DNA of 64,000 nucleotides, from assembly GCF_000739435.1 (NCBI RefSeq), contig NZ_CP009159.1, forward strand, positions 620,001 to 684,000, in the 5' to 3' direction. A model generated the notes under the pieces. The model saw only the letters and a program-made list of their open reading frames with translations. It had not been told where the DNA came from and made no database searches. Shown here one piece after another: positions 9,784 to 19,465 of the stretch. The DNA is from Actinobacillus suis ATCC 33415 (GTDB taxonomy: Bacteria; Pseudomonadota; Gammaproteobacteria; Enterobacterales; Pasteurellaceae). The position numbers and the translations under genes were made by a program. Each line of letters begins with the position of its first letter. Positions within the stretch are counted from its first letter, which is position 1.

Positions 9784-10083
9784 TTATTCAGTGATGACTA
9801 TCTTAGAAAGCGTTTTATTTAACTTTTTAGCGAGTTCATATTGTTCTGTAACCGCATTCCAGATAGCATCTTGAGAAAGTACACTGTAATTTCCATGAGT
9901 TTCAAGGCGGATATTGTCTGCATTATCGTAGAGCTCTAGCCACAAGGAGCTATGATAAAACTGATTGAGTTGCTGCATGATCTGATAGGCTTCTTCCCAC
10001 CGGCTGAGGCTTTTTTCTAATTCCGGTAAGAGTTTAACTAACTTACCGTAGTTATCTTGCATTTGTTGAATATTTTGCTGCAT
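9784..10083 (-). CDS. DUF4298-like protein, 99 residues
   Basis: A small, mostly helical cytoplasmic protein. It reads as a coiled coil of the type MQDNYGKLVKLLPELEKSL followed by a tyrosine/tryptophan-rich turn (FYHSSLWLELYDNAD) and SVLSQDAIWNAV, which is the pattern I associate with DUF4298 (meqiYdevq...lekYY.S..W..D......lk.GVLSEDavydll). Function of the family is unknown. It lies upstream of the 121-residue gene on the same strand and may be transcribed with it. The family assignment is from memory of the pattern. Confidence 0.75.
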   Translation of the reverse strand: MQQNIQQMQDNYGKLVKLLPELEKSLSRWEEAYQIMQQLNQFYHSSLWLELYDNADNIRLETHGNYSVLSQDAIWNAVTEQYELAKKLNKTLSKIVITE

Positions 10084-10125
10084 ACCTAGATTAATTTCCT
10101 ACTATAGAATGAATGTTATGAAAGT

Positions 10126-10156
10126 AAAAAAGCTAAGCATATTGCTTAGCTTTTTT
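10126..10156. terminator. Bidirectional terminator between ushA and the DUF4298 gene
   Basis: AAAAAAGCTAAGCA/TGCTTAGCTTTTTT forms a 14-bp symmetrical stem 10 bases past the ushA stop. The minus-strand reading ends ushA transcripts. Confidence 0.85.
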
Positions 10157-10165
10157 GTTAGGTGT

Positions 10166-11809
10166 TTACTTAAAGATGATATCTTCTTTAGGATCAAATT
10201 TACTTGCGTCAATCACCTTATTTTCTTCAAAGTATTTTTTCAACATTTCTGCATCAATAAAGCCGGTATTTACGTAGCTAGGATGTTTTTTCATTACTGG
10301 GTAACCATCACCACCGGCAGTTAGATAATCTGGAATAGATACTTTATATGTTTTATTCGGGTCAAACGGTTTTCCTGCAATTTTAACATTTGAGATCGCT
10401 TTCGCTGCACGATCTACCGTCATAGAAATGCCAGCAAATTGAGGATATGCGCCTGTATCAACTTCTTTTAATGCAACAGTTGTTAAGAAATCTAATAACT
10501 CTTGGCCCTTAAGATCAATCGTAGAAATCATATTACCAAAAGGTTGAACTGTTAATAAAGTTTTATAAGTTACCTTACCTTCTTCAATAGAAGCACGTAC
10601 ACCTCCAGAGTTCACGATACCGATATCTGCTTTTACACGCTCTTTTTGTGATTGAGAAATTAAGCGTCCTAAGTTTGTTTGAACGAAGCGTACGTGTTCA
10701 CGTTTACCGTCTAATAAGCCCTTCACTTCACCAACTTCGACGTTTAATAATTTATCACCTTCATCTTGATATTTTTTTAAGTGTTCAAATAGCGCTTGAT
10801 CCGGTTTGATTTCAGCTTGGTAAAGTTGGTATTCCTTTTTTCCATCTTCTTTTTTGATAGTTTTTTTCAGGTTAATTGGAATAAGTTCATATTTAACCAA
10901 TGTGGTTTTGCCGTTTTTAAATTCAAAATCAGCACGCCCTACATATTTGCCCCATTCTCCGGCTTGCATAATCCAAGTTCCATTTTGGAAATCAGGTTTA
11001 CAGCTATCGCCTGGGGTATATTTCACTCTAAATTGACCTTTTTCGTCAAAACATACGGTATCATGAGTATGGCCTCCGATAATGATATCAAATGCACCTT
11101 TATCTAGAGTTCTTGCCATAGTTACATCACCAGGTGCATTGCTGCCATGTTTACCATCTAAGTACCATCCCATATGGGTTAACGCAATGCGTACATCCGG
11201 TTTTTCGATTTTATTAATTTCAGTTAACGTCTCTTTAGCTGTGCTAATTGGGTCTTTAAAGATAACATTTTCTGTTACATCGGGATTACCTAATTTACCT
11301 GTATCTTCTGTGGTTAACCCGACAACAGCAACTTTTAATCCTTGCTTGTCTAGCATTACATAAGGTTTAGTAAGTTCTTTTTGAGTGCGTTTATTGATTA
11401 CATTTGCAGATATAAGTGGGAAATTAGCCCATTTCTCTTGCATACTTAGTACCTGAAGCGGGAAATCAAATTCATGGTTACCTAATACCATCGCTTCATA
11501 ACCAATTGCATTTAAACCTTCGTAATCAGGACGAGCATTTTGCATATCGGATTCAGGTACGCCGGTATTAATATCACCGGCATTTAAGATAATGGTTGAG
11601 CCACCTTTTGCCTCTACTTCCTTTTTAATGTTATCAATCAAAGCTTTTTGAGCAGCAAGGCCATATTCGCCTTTGTCATTGTGCCAGAAATGGCCGTGGA
11701 TATCATTTGTATGTAGGAGGGTAAATGTGTAGGTTTTGTCTGCTTGGTATGCCATTGCAGAAGTTGCTGAAAGTAGTGCAACAGAGAGAAGAGTTTTGTT
11801 AAATTTCAT
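10166..11809 (-). CDS. ushA: UshA-type UDP-sugar hydrolase / 5'-nucleotidase
   Basis: A periplasmic two-domain metallophosphoesterase that hydrolyses nucleotides and UDP-sugars for nucleoside scavenging. Residues 1-20 form a signal peptide ending SAMA-YQ. The calcineurin-like domain shows LHTNDIHGHFW (about 32-42), GDINTGVPESD, and GNHEFDFPLQVL; GGHTHD completes metal binding. The C-terminal nucleotide-binding domain shows VRFVQTNLGRLI, NSGGVR and the substrate motif TAGGDGYP. At 547 residues it matches E. coli UshA (550) throughout, including YVNTGFIDAEMLK. H. influenzae NadN is a relative with a role in NAD uptake; the sequence here is closer to UshA. Confidence 0.93.
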   Translation of the reverse strand: MKFNKTLLSVALLSATSAMAYQADKTYTFTLLHTNDIHGHFWHNDKGEYGLAAQKALIDNIKKEVEAKGGSTIILNAGDINTGVPESDMQNARPDYEGLNAIGYEAMVLGNHEFDFPLQVLSMQEKWANFPLISANVINKRTQKELTKPYVMLDKQGLKVAVVGLTTEDTGKLGNPDVTENVIFKDPISTAKETLTEINKIEKPDVRIALTHMGWYLDGKHGSNAPGDVTMARTLDKGAFDIIIGGHTHDTVCFDEKGQFRVKYTPGDSCKPDFQNGTWIMQAGEWGKYVGRADFEFKNGKTTLVKYELIPINLKKTIKKEDGKKEYQLYQAEIKPDQALFEHLKKYQDEGDKLLNVEVGEVKGLLDGKREHVRFVQTNLGRLISQSQKERVKADIGIVNSGGVRASIEEGKVTYKTLLTVQPFGNMISTIDLKGQELLDFLTTVALKEVDTGAYPQFAGISMTVDRAAKAISNVKIAGKPFDPNKTYKVSIPDYLTAGGDGYPVMKKHPSYVNTGFIDAEMLKKYFEENKVIDASKFDPKEDIIFK

Positions 11810-11835
11810 AAGAACCTCAAATTTAGATTGATATG

Positions 11836-11886
11836 CAAAAAAATGGGCATTAGATAGATAGGAGAACCTATAAATCTATTGCCCAT
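11836..11886 (-). terminator. Terminator of dgkA
   Basis: On the minus strand ATGGGCAATAGAT... pairs with ...TCTAATGCCCAT and is followed by seven T. It starts 5 bases beyond the dgkA stop and separates it from ushA. Confidence 0.8.
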
Positions 11887-11890
11887 ATGA

Positions 11891-12253
11891 TTAAAAAATA
11901 AGAATAAGTAGCCACGTTATCGCAAATAGAACCATTGCCATAAATACGGCTGCGGAACCGATGTCTTTCGCTCGTCCTGATAATTCATGGAAGTCAGAAC
12001 CGATCCTATCTACGACAGCTTCAATTGCGCTATTTAATAATTCGGTAATCAGCACTAAAAACACAGTACTTAGCAGTAAAAGTTTTTCAATGATATCGTT
12101 GCCAAGTAGTAATGCAAGAGGGATTAAAATCGTTGCACACCAAATTTCTTGGCGAAATGCGGGTTCATTAATGTAGGCTGCTTTAAGCCCTTTCATTGAA
12201 TAACCGGCAGCACGAATAACACGTTGAAAGTCTGCTTTATTTTCAGGTTTCAT
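11891..12253 (-). CDS. dgkA: Diacylglycerol kinase
   Basis: Small inner-membrane trimeric kinase that phosphorylates diacylglycerol, recycling the lipid by-product of periplasmic glucan and LPS modification. The chosen start gives MKPENKADFQRVIRAAGYS and 120 residues, against 122 in E. coli; an in-frame ATG 14 codons upstream gives an unlikely hydrophobic leader. Three membrane helices are visible, and the signature ITELLNSAIEAVVDRIG carries the catalytic and metal-binding glutamates. Monocistronic, with its own terminator. Confidence 0.95.
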   Translation of the reverse strand: MKPENKADFQRVIRAAGYSMKGLKAAYINEPAFRQEIWCATILIPLALLLGNDIIEKLLLLSTVFLVLITELLNSAIEAVVDRIGSDFHELSGRAKDIGSAAVFMAMVLFAITWLLILIF

Positions 12254-12478
12254 TTTATTTCTCAAAATAGTTTTATTAATAAAAAGTGCGTGCATTCTAC
12301 CTGAAAGAAATCGGTTGCGAAAAGCATTTTTCTTGGTTCGAGCCTATCTATATTTGTTTGATATAGAGAAATAACAAATTTTAATCGCTAATATATAAAA
12401 ATCTAATAAAAATGCATAAGTAACTATTCCCAAAAAGGGTAATTTCCGCTAATCTCAAACTTTCATATTTATCCAGGT

Positions 12479-12502
12479 GAATAAACGGCTAGCCGTTTAT
12501 TC
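12479..12502 (+). promoter_or_regulatory. Perfect 24-bp palindrome in the sstT leader
   Basis: GAATAAACGGCTAGCCGTTTATTC is a perfect palindrome 28 bases before the sstT ATG, followed by TGTTTT. It could be an operator for a dimeric repressor or an RNA hairpin with a short T-tract (attenuator). No known motif is claimed. Confidence 0.5.
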
Positions 12503-12529
12503 TGTTTTAGTCTTTAATAGCGAAATATT

Positions 12530-13741
12530 ATGAGTAATTCATCTTTATCTTCAAAAATTTTCGGGGGCAACTTAGTCTTACGTATTGCCATCGGTTTAGT
12601 GCTTGGCTTGTGTTTAGCATCTGTTAATCCTGAGTGGGCAAAAAGCGTTGGCGTATTAGGTCAATTTTTTGTGAAATCACTTCGAGCAATTGCACCGATT
12701 CTTGTATTTGTATTAGTGCTTTCTGCAATTGCAAATAAAGAAGTAGGTTCAGACAGTAAATTAAAACCGATTCTAGTAATGTATATTTTAGGTACATTTG
12801 TTGCAGCATTGACAGCAGTGATATTTAGTTTCCTTTTCCCAACAACATTAGAACTTGTTTCAAATCCAGATAATTTAAATCCTCCGCAAGGTATTGGGGA
12901 AATTATCAAAACAGTTGTGTTCAATTTAGTTGATAACCCGTTACAAGCATTAGCAAATGCTAACTTTATCGGCATTTTAGCTTGGGCGATTGGCTTAGGT
13001 ATTGCGTTACGTCATGCGGCACCAAGTACAAAAACATTTTTAAACGATTTTGCGGAAGCAGTATCTTATGTTGTTAAAGTTGTAATCGCTTTTGCACCTA
13101 TCGGTGTATTTGGTTTAGTTGCTGAAACAATAGCAACGAATGGTATTGATGCATTTGCCGGCTATGCGCGTTTATTAGGCGTATTACTTGGTTCAATGGC
13201 ATTTGTGGCATTTGTGCTAAATCCATTAATTGTATATTGGAAAATCCGCCGTAATCCGTATCCATTGACATTAATCTGTTTACGCGAAAGCGGAGTAACA
13301 GCTTTCTTTACTCGTAGCTCAGCGGCAAATATTCCAGTGAATATGAACCTTGCTAAACGTTTAGGTGTACGAGATGAAATCGCTTCTGTTGCAATTCCAC
13401 TTGGTGCGAATATCAACATGGCGGGTGCTGCAATTACAGTAACTGTATTAACATTAGCTGCTGCTTATACCCAAGGGATTCATCCTGATTTTGCAACAGC
13501 GTTATTATTAAGTATTGTTGCTGCAATTTGTGCGTGTGGCGCATCAGGTGTTGCAGGTGGATCGTTATTACTTATCCCATTAGCATGTAGTTTATTTAAT
13601 ATTCCAAATGATATCGCCGCACAAGTAATCGGTGTTGGCTTTATCATCGGCGTGATTCAAGATTCAGCTGAGACCGCATTAAACTCATCAACAGACGTGC
13701 TATTTACTACAGCAGTAAGTATGGCAGAAGACAATAAATAA
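12530..13741 (+). CDS. sstT: Serine/threonine:sodium symporter
   Basis: Inner-membrane transporter of the dicarboxylate/amino acid:cation symporter family that imports serine and threonine with sodium. The 403-residue protein has about eight membrane segments plus two re-entrant loops. The family hallmarks are the serine-rich [15 protein letters not shown] loop and the [19 protein letters not shown] segment [15 protein letters not shown], then [19 protein letters not shown]. coli SstT is 414 residues and aligns end to end. It is a single gene with a palindromic leader. Confidence 0.95.
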   Translation: MSNSSLSSKIFGGNLVLRIAIGLVLGLCLASVNPEWAKSVGVLGQFFVKSLRAIAPILVFVLVLSAIANKEVGSDSKLKPILVMYILGTFVAALTAVIFSFLFPTTLELVSNPDNLNPPQGIGEIIKTVVFNLVDNPLQALANANFIGILAWAIGLGIALRHAAPSTKTFLNDFAEAVSYVVKVVIAFAPIGVFGLVAETIATNGIDAFAGYARLLGVLLGSMAFVAFVLNPLIVYWKIRRNPYPLTLICLRESGVTAFFTRSSAANIPVNMNLAKRLGVRDEIASVAIPLGANINMAGAAITVTVLTLAAAYTQGIHPDFATALLLSIVAAICACGASGVAGGSLLLIPLACSLFNIPNDIAAQVIGVGFIIGVIQDSAETALNSSTDVLFTTAVSMAEDNK

Positions 13742-13798
13742 TTTATATAGATATTCTATAAAATTTATTGTGGTTATTGGAATCTCCGAGATTAACTT

Positions 13799-13816
13799 TT
13801 GCGATCTGGATCGCAA
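13799..13816 (+). promoter_or_regulatory. Perfect CRP-S (competence) site upstream of comEC
   Basis: TTGCGATCTGGATCGCAA contains TGCGA-N6-TCGCA, the exact form of the Pasteurellaceae CRP-S site, which needs both CRP and Sxy; ordinary CRP sites have TGTGA-N6-TCACA. Its centre is 73 bases before the comEC ATG, and CATACT at about 13855 is a possible -10 box at class I spacing. This places the gene in the competence regulon. Confidence 0.85.
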
Positions 13817-13880
13817 ACTTTAGCTTCACTTTTCACAAGCGGTCGAAAATTTAGCATACTTTGCAAAAAGGTAATTTGCT

Positions 13881-16175
13881 ATGAATTTTGACCGCTTTGT
13901 TCTTGTCCTTTCGTTATTTTTTCTTCCATTACTTTTCTTACCCCAAGAATGGCTTACTTATGGCTGCTATGTGGCAGTTTTGATAATTATTATAGGAATA
14001 TTCCGTAAACAAGCATTAACTATTTTATTAGGCGCTTTAATACTAGTAAGCTATTGGCAAATTATCAATATATCAGAAAGCGCAGATAAGTATGCAATAC
14101 CTTCTCAGTAATTGTACCAATTTCAAGTTCAGAAAATTATTAAGCAAGATGAGTTTCAAACAGCATTAGCGAGGTTAGAAAATGGCGATCTGATTTATTT
14201 AAACTGGCAGTCGGATGAGCCGTTAGAATTAGAACAACATTATCAAGCGAATCTTAAGATACGACCTATTGCTGCTCGCTTAAATATTGGAAATTTTGAT
14301 CGGCAGCGTTGGTTCTTCGCACATCATTTAAAGGGGAGTGCAACAGTCAAAAAAGCGAATAAGCTGGTCTCACAATACGTGAGATCTTTGCGTGTTCAAT
14401 GGCTGGAATATGTCAGAAAACAATTAGAACCATTTCCATCTAGGGGACTATTACTGGCATTAGCTTTTGGTGAACGTGCTTGGCTAGCCAATTCAGATTG
14501 GCAACTATTTCAACAAACTTCTACCGCACATTTAATTGCTATTTCCGGCTTACATATTGGGCTAGCGATGGGGATTGGATTCTGGTTGGCAAAGTGTATT
14601 CAGTGGCTTTTTCTACGGATAGGAGTCTTATCTGCTGGAAGCATTTCTATCTTTTTCCCGAGATGTGTAGGGCTAGTTTTTGCTATTTTCTATAGTTATT
14701 TATCCGGTTTTGCGATTCCTACTTTACGGGCATTACTTGCGATTTCTCTTGTCTTATTATGTCAATGGCTACGCCGCTATTACACTGCTTGGCAATTATG
14801 GTGGCGTATTGTTGCATTATTACTTGTGCTTGATCCTCTCACAATTCTATCGGATAGTTTTTGGTTATCGGTTTTAGCCGTACTAAGTTTAATCATTTGG
14901 TATCAGTATTTTCCGCTCACCAAGCTTTTCCCCTTTTGCAAAAAATGGCAGAAATTTAACCGCTTGTGGCTGTCACTAGTACATTTGCAATTAGGGATTT
15001 TTCTCGTATTTTCTCCAGTACAATTTTTCTTTTTTGAGGGGATTTCACCTTGGGCATTTATCACTAATTTCATAATTGTACCGTTATACAGTTTGTTGTT
15101 AGTTCCGCTAGTTATCTTTTCATTACTAACTAACAATATATTGAATAGCTGGGCGTGGGCGGATTGGCTAGCACAGGGGAGTTTGAAAATACTTTCTTTG
15201 CTTTCCGCCGATTGGATAACGTTAAGCCAAAGCGAGCAACATTATTTGTTCGCTTTGAATGCGTTGTGTCTATTGTTACTGTACCTCTTACAAGAAAAAT
15301 TATTTATAAGATATTGGAAACTGTTGGGATTATTTGTCTTAAGCAGCAGTTTTGCGATTTTCTTCATCAAGTTTCCGGTTTCACCGGAGTGGGTGACATT
15401 TGATGTCGGACAAGGACTTGCACAGGCACTTGTTTATCAAGATAGCGGTAAAAAACGTGCCATTCTTTACGATACAGGTGCAAGCTGGAAAGATAAATCG
15501 GGGCGAATAGGTTCGATGGCCCAATTAGAAATTTTGCCTTATTTGAAGCGTAATGGAATTCAAGTAGAAGCCGTTTTTTTAAGCCATGACGATAATGATC
15601 ACTCCGGTGGAGCGGAAGATATTCTTGCTGAATATCCCCACGCACGTCTAATTTCGGCAAGTACTCGCCGTTATGCCAAGCATGATCCTGAAGCCTGTAT
15701 TGCCGGTCAAACGTGGCAATTTGGACAATTTGAATTAAAAGCCATTTATCCGATATCAAGAGTAAAACGCGCGAAGAATGAAGATTCTTGCATTATTTTG
15801 GTAAAAATAGACCGCTTCTCCTTGCTGTTTACCGGTGACACTACCTCAGCAAAAGAAGGTTCATTCGCTCATAAAATCGGGCAAGTTGATTTCTTACAGA
15901 TTTCTCATCATGGTAGTAAAACGAGTTCCAGCTATACTCTATTAGCTCAGACAAAACCGCAAATTGCTATTATTTCTGCAGGACGATGGAATCCTTGGAA
16001 AATGCCTCATCAACAAGTATTAACACGCTTATCACAACAAAATATTAAAACCTTTAGCACTGCAAGGGTAGGGATGGTAAAAGTGAGTTTTGAGAAGGGG
16101 AGTTGGAAGATAGAGACGGCGAGAAATAACAGAAGCCCATGGTATCGAGAGACTTATGGGCTTCCAAATCAATAA
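13881..16175 (+). pseudogene. comEC: Competence DNA-uptake channel ComEC/Rec2, interrupted by an in-frame stop
   Basis: ComEC (Rec2) carries transforming DNA across the inner membrane. Two stretches in the same frame, 13881-14108 (76 codons) and 14112-16175 (687 codons), are separated only by TAA at 14109-14111. Together they give about 764 residues, near the size of Haemophilus Rec2. The first part holds N-terminal membrane helices. The second has the ComEC signature HLIAISGLHIGLAMG, several membrane helices, and a C-terminal metallo-beta-lactamase domain with SHDDNDHSGGAEDIL, FTGDTTSA and ISHHGSKTS. CAG-TAA-TTG could derive from CAG-CAA-TTG by one transition. The TTG after the stop has no evident ribosome site, so re-initiation looks unlikely. 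The first codons MNFDRF are written in a USS (TTTGACCGCTTT). Confidence 0.88.
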
Positions 16176-16188
16176 TTGCCTTTCTTAA

Positions 16189-17274
16189 TTAAGGAACATC
16201 ATGTAAGGCATTCGGATTTTTTGAAATAAACATTGCATCACCATAACTAAAGAAACGATATTTCGCTTCTACTGCATGTTTATAAGCATTCATTGTGTTG
16301 CGGTAACCGGCAAACGCAGAAACTAACATAATTAGCGTTGATTCAGGTAAATGGAAGTTTGTGACTAACGCATCGACAATACGGAATGTTTTGCCCGGAT
16401 ACAGGAAAATACTGGTATCTGAGAAAAACGGCGCAATCAATTTACCTTCTTGTTCGGCAGCTTGAGCGGCACTTTCGATCGAACGAACAGAAGTAGTGCC
16501 AACCGCAATAACACGTTTGCCGGCTGCTTTAGTTGCTAAAATTTGATCAACAACGTCTTGGCTTACTTCAGCATATTCAGCGTGCATTTTATGATCCAAA
16601 ATATTATCTACGCGTACCGGTTGGAATGTGCCTGCGCCAACATGTAATGTTACAAAGGCGATATTAACTCCCTTTGCTTTGAGCTTTTCAAGCGTTGGTG
16701 TGTCAAAATGCAAACCGGCAGTCGGTGCAGCCACAGCACCTAGAACTTTACTATAAACGGTTTGATAGCGTTCTTGGTCAGCATCTTCGTCAGGACGATC
16801 AATATACGGCGGTAATGGCATATGACCGGCTTGTTGAAGTAAATCAAACAGAGGTTGTTCTTCGTTGAAATGTAATTCAAACAATGCCTCATGGCGTGCA
16901 GCCATAATTGCTTTAAAACCATTACCTTCGCCGAGTTTATCTTCACCAAGTACAAGTTCCGCACCTTCTTTCGGTGCTTTTGAAGCACGCACGTGAGCTA
17001 AACAGCGATGTTCATCTAAAACTCGCTCAACTAAAACTTCTAATTTCCCGCCACTGGCTTTACGTCCGTACAAACGTGCAGGAATAACACGCGTATTATT
17101 GAAAATCAGCAAATCTCCTGCTTCAATTTGCGTCAATAAGTCGGAGAATTGTTTGTCGGCAAATTCACCGGTTTCACCGGTTAACTGTAATAAGCGGCTA
17201 GCGGTACGTTCCGCAGTAGGATAACGAGCGATAAGCTCGTCAGGTAAGTCAAAATGGAAATCAGAAACTAACAT
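16189..17274 (-). CDS. queA: S-adenosylmethionine:tRNA ribosyltransferase-isomerase
   Basis: Transfers and isomerises the ribosyl group of SAM to preQ1 in tRNA, making epoxyqueuosine at the wobble base. Length 361 against 356 in E. coli. Recognised from the start [20 protein letters not shown], the [12 protein letters not shown] motif (about 56-67), [25 protein letters not shown] and [19 protein letters not shown]. It converges on comEC with a 13-base gap and no clear shared terminator. The gene is not followed by tgt in this window. Confidence 0.97.
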   Translation of the reverse strand: MLVSDFHFDLPDELIARYPTAERTASRLLQLTGETGEFADKQFSDLLTQIEAGDLLIFNNTRVIPARLYGRKASGGKLEVLVERVLDEHRCLAHVRASKAPKEGAELVLGEDKLGEGNGFKAIMAARHEALFELHFNEEQPLFDLLQQAGHMPLPPYIDRPDEDADQERYQTVYSKVLGAVAAPTAGLHFDTPTLEKLKAKGVNIAFVTLHVGAGTFQPVRVDNILDHKMHAEYAEVSQDVVDQILATKAAGKRVIAVGTTSVRSIESAAQAAEQEGKLIAPFFSDTSIFLYPGKTFRIVDALVTNFHLPESTLIMLVSAFAGYRNTMNAYKHAVEAKYRFFSYGDAMFISKNPNALHDVP

Positions 17275-17287
17275 GGAAAACCTCTAT

Positions 17288-17316
17288 AAAAACAGACTGC
17301 CCCTTAAAAGGGGCAG
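17288..17316 (-). terminator. Terminator of yvcK
   Basis: CTGCCCC-TTAAAA-GGGGCAG forms a strong stem; the minus-strand reading continues into TCTGTTTTT. It lies 4 bases past the yvcK stop and just upstream of queA. Confidence 0.85.
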
Positions 17317-17319
17317 ATA

Positions 17320-18249
17320 TTATGTATTTAGTAATTCTACTATATCATTGATGGCTTTGCTGAGCTTATTTCGATCATGGCGATAAGCCACTTCGTCATC
17401 AGATAAAACTTGCTTTAACACTTTAATATTCGCCGATAGATTACTATAGGCGGTTGGAACAGTAATAATGCCATCAAGGCGATTTTTACCAATCCGAGTT
17501 TCCAACCATTCTACACGATCTGCTAATGAAAGAGAGCCGGCTGGCCCCGATTCTTGCTGAATATTATCAATAAAAATAACCTTTGCTTTACTATGCTGAA
17601 TCGCATTCGATATTTCATCAATCAATAATGACGGCATAATGCTGGTTAAAAAACTGCCGGGACCAAGTACGATTAATTCCGCCTCTTTTATTGATTCAAT
17701 CGCTTCCGGTGTCGCATTTACCCTCGGAATTAGCAATAAATTTCTCGGAATTTCTTCAAGTGCATCTACTGAAACTTCGCCAACAATCGTTACGCCCGAT
17801 TTTAATTGTGCCGCTAAGTGTACCGGCGATTCCGACATTGGAATTAGTCCAGCACGAACATGCAATAAGTCCCGGACTAAATTAATTCCTTCAAGCGGTC
17901 GAATTTTCATATTTTCTAACGCTTTTAAAATTAAATTACCTAAGTTATGTCCTGCAAGTTCTCCCGCACCGCCGAAACGATATTCAAATAATGCAGAAGC
18001 GACAGTCGGCTTGATGATAATTTGCGTTAAACAGTTACGCAAGTCACCCCAAGCAATACCACCGTGCTGGGAACGAATACGACCGGTAGAACCGCCATCA
18101 TCTGTGGTGGTGACAATTCCGGTAAGTCGTTTCCCAAGGAATGATAGTGATGATAATACTCGACCTAAACCGTGTCCGCCACCAATGGCAACCACCTGAC
18201 TCATACTATTCAAATAAGGATGACGAGAAGATAGTTTTTGTTCAGGCAT
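17320..18249 (-). CDS. yvcK: YvcK/YbhK-family protein (CofD-like)
   Basis: A cytoplasmic UDP-sugar-binding protein of the YvcK family, which in Gram-positive bacteria is needed for growth on gluconeogenic carbon sources and cell-wall homeostasis; the enterobacterial relative is YbhK. The family's glycine-rich nucleotide site is clear: VVAIGGGHGLGRVLSSLSFL near residue 18, then GIVTTTDDGGSTGRIR, GIAWGDLRNCL, and GPGSFLTSIMPSLL. At 309 residues it is typical. Identification to family is strong; the role in this organism is inferred. Confidence 0.9.
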   Translation of the reverse strand: MPEQKLSSRHPYLNSMSQVVAIGGGHGLGRVLSSLSFLGKRLTGIVTTTDDGGSTGRIRSQHGGIAWGDLRNCLTQIIIKPTVASALFEYRFGGAGELAGHNLGNLILKALENMKIRPLEGINLVRDLLHVRAGLIPMSESPVHLAAQLKSGVTIVGEVSVDALEEIPRNLLLIPRVNATPEAIESIKEAELIVLGPGSFLTSIMPSLLIDEISNAIQHSKAKVIFIDNIQQESGPAGSLSLADRVEWLETRIGKNRLDGIITVPTAYSNLSANIKVLKQVLSDDEVAYRHDRNKLSKAINDIVELLNT

Positions 18250-18343
18250 TTATTTTCCTTTTTATTATTGAACAGAGACTATAGTTGTGTTTACATTATG
18301 CCACCGAACGGAATATGTTTATTAATTTCTCGTGATGATAAAT

Positions 18344-19408
18344 CTATACGCAATCTTCTTCATTTGAAGGTAACGCATTAACAACGGCTTTAACCAATGT
18401 TGCAAGAGGAATTGCAAAAAACACGCCCCAAAATCCCCACAAGCCGCCAAAAATTAACACCGCTACAATAATAGTTAATGGATGTAAATTTACAGCTTCG
18501 GAAAATAAAAATGGCACAACTAAATTTCCGTCTAGTAGTTGGCTGATCACGAAAGCGAGCAGCAAGTAATAGAATTCAGGTGACAATCCAAATTGAAATA
18601 AAGCAACTAAAGCAACCGGTATCGTAACTAATACTGCACCGATATAAGGCACTAACACTGATAATCCTACCGCTACGGAAAGTAGTAACGGATAACGTAA
18701 ATCAAAGAATAAGAAGAGGGCATAAGTTGCAATACCAACAATCAAAATTTCTAAGAATTTACCACGGATATAATTTGCAATTTGTTGTTGCATTTCAAAC
18801 CATACGTTTGCTGCTAAACGACGATTTTTCGGCAACATACGCACAAAAGAACGCACAAAAAGGTGTTTATCTTTTAACAAGAAAAACACCATTAACGGCA
18901 CTAAAAATGCGTAAATACCTAATCCTACTAGACTGATAATAGAGTGGACAGACAAAGTTAATAAAGATTCCCCGAAACCTAAAATTTTTGTCTTTAAATT
19001 GCCCATTAAAGTGTCTAGCATGGCGTAATCAATTAATTCGGGATAATGTTCTGGTAATGCTTCCAGCCAAGCATTCAATAAGTTGAACATAGAGGGAAGA
19101 TCCCGAATAAATGTGACCGCTTGGTTCCACAGGCTTGGCAACATCACCATAAATAGAAAGATAAGCAGCGAGATAAATCCACCTAATACAACCACCAAGC
19201 TCAGAAAGCGAGGGAATTTAAAATGGCGCATAAGAAAACGAATCGGCCATTCAAGTAGGTAAGCAAAAACAATCGCCACTAACAACGGCATAATCAGATC
19301 GCTGAAGAAATAAATGATGCCGAATCCAATCAATAAAATACCGAGTAACGCGACTGTTTGCGGATCATTAAATTTCTGTTTATACCAAGCTTGGAACATT
19401 TCAAGCAT
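18344..19408 (-). CDS. perM: AI-2E-family membrane transporter, PerM-like
   Basis: A 354-residue inner-membrane protein of the AI-2 exporter superfamily (PF01594 type). It shows about eight hydrophobic helices, with paired helices at the N-terminus, an amphipathic central part ([19 protein letters not shown]), and the family's C-terminal signatures [23 protein letters not shown] and [22 protein letters not shown]. PerM-like members in enterobacteria have no firm substrate; other members export AI-2 or act as sodium/proton antiporters. It is in the same direction as yvcK with a 94-base gap. Confidence 0.85.
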   Translation of the reverse strand: MLEMFQAWYKQKFNDPQTVALLGILLIGFGIIYFFSDLIMPLLVAIVFAYLLEWPIRFLMRHFKFPRFLSLVVVLGGFISLLIFLFMVMLPSLWNQAVTFIRDLPSMFNLLNAWLEALPEHYPELIDYAMLDTLMGNLKTKILGFGESLLTLSVHSIISLVGLGIYAFLVPLMVFFLLKDKHLFVRSFVRMLPKNRRLAANVWFEMQQQIANYIRGKFLEILIVGIATYALFLFFDLRYPLLLSVAVGLSVLVPYIGAVLVTIPVALVALFQFGLSPEFYYLLLAFVISQLLDGNLVVPFLFSEAVNLHPLTIIVAVLIFGGLWGFWGVFFAIPLATLVKAVVNALPSNEEDCV

Positions 19409-19434
19409 TCTATTTCCCTCTAATAAATTTGAAA

Positions 19435-19461
19435 AATCCTTCTACGTAATGTAGAAGGATT
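19435..19461. terminator. Symmetrical terminator between the methyltransferase gene and perM
   Basis: AATCCTTCTACGTAATGTAGAAGGATT makes an 11-bp stem with A and T flanks. It sits 5 bases past the minus-strand methyltransferase stop and upstream of perM. Confidence 0.8.
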
Positions 19462-19465
19462 TACA

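Noticed and set aside
14112..16175. A separate 687-residue gene starting with TTG directly after the stop in comEC
   Set aside because: The TTG has no ribosome site and the frame is the same as the 76 codons upstream. Together they make one ComEC of normal size, so it is treated as one interrupted gene.
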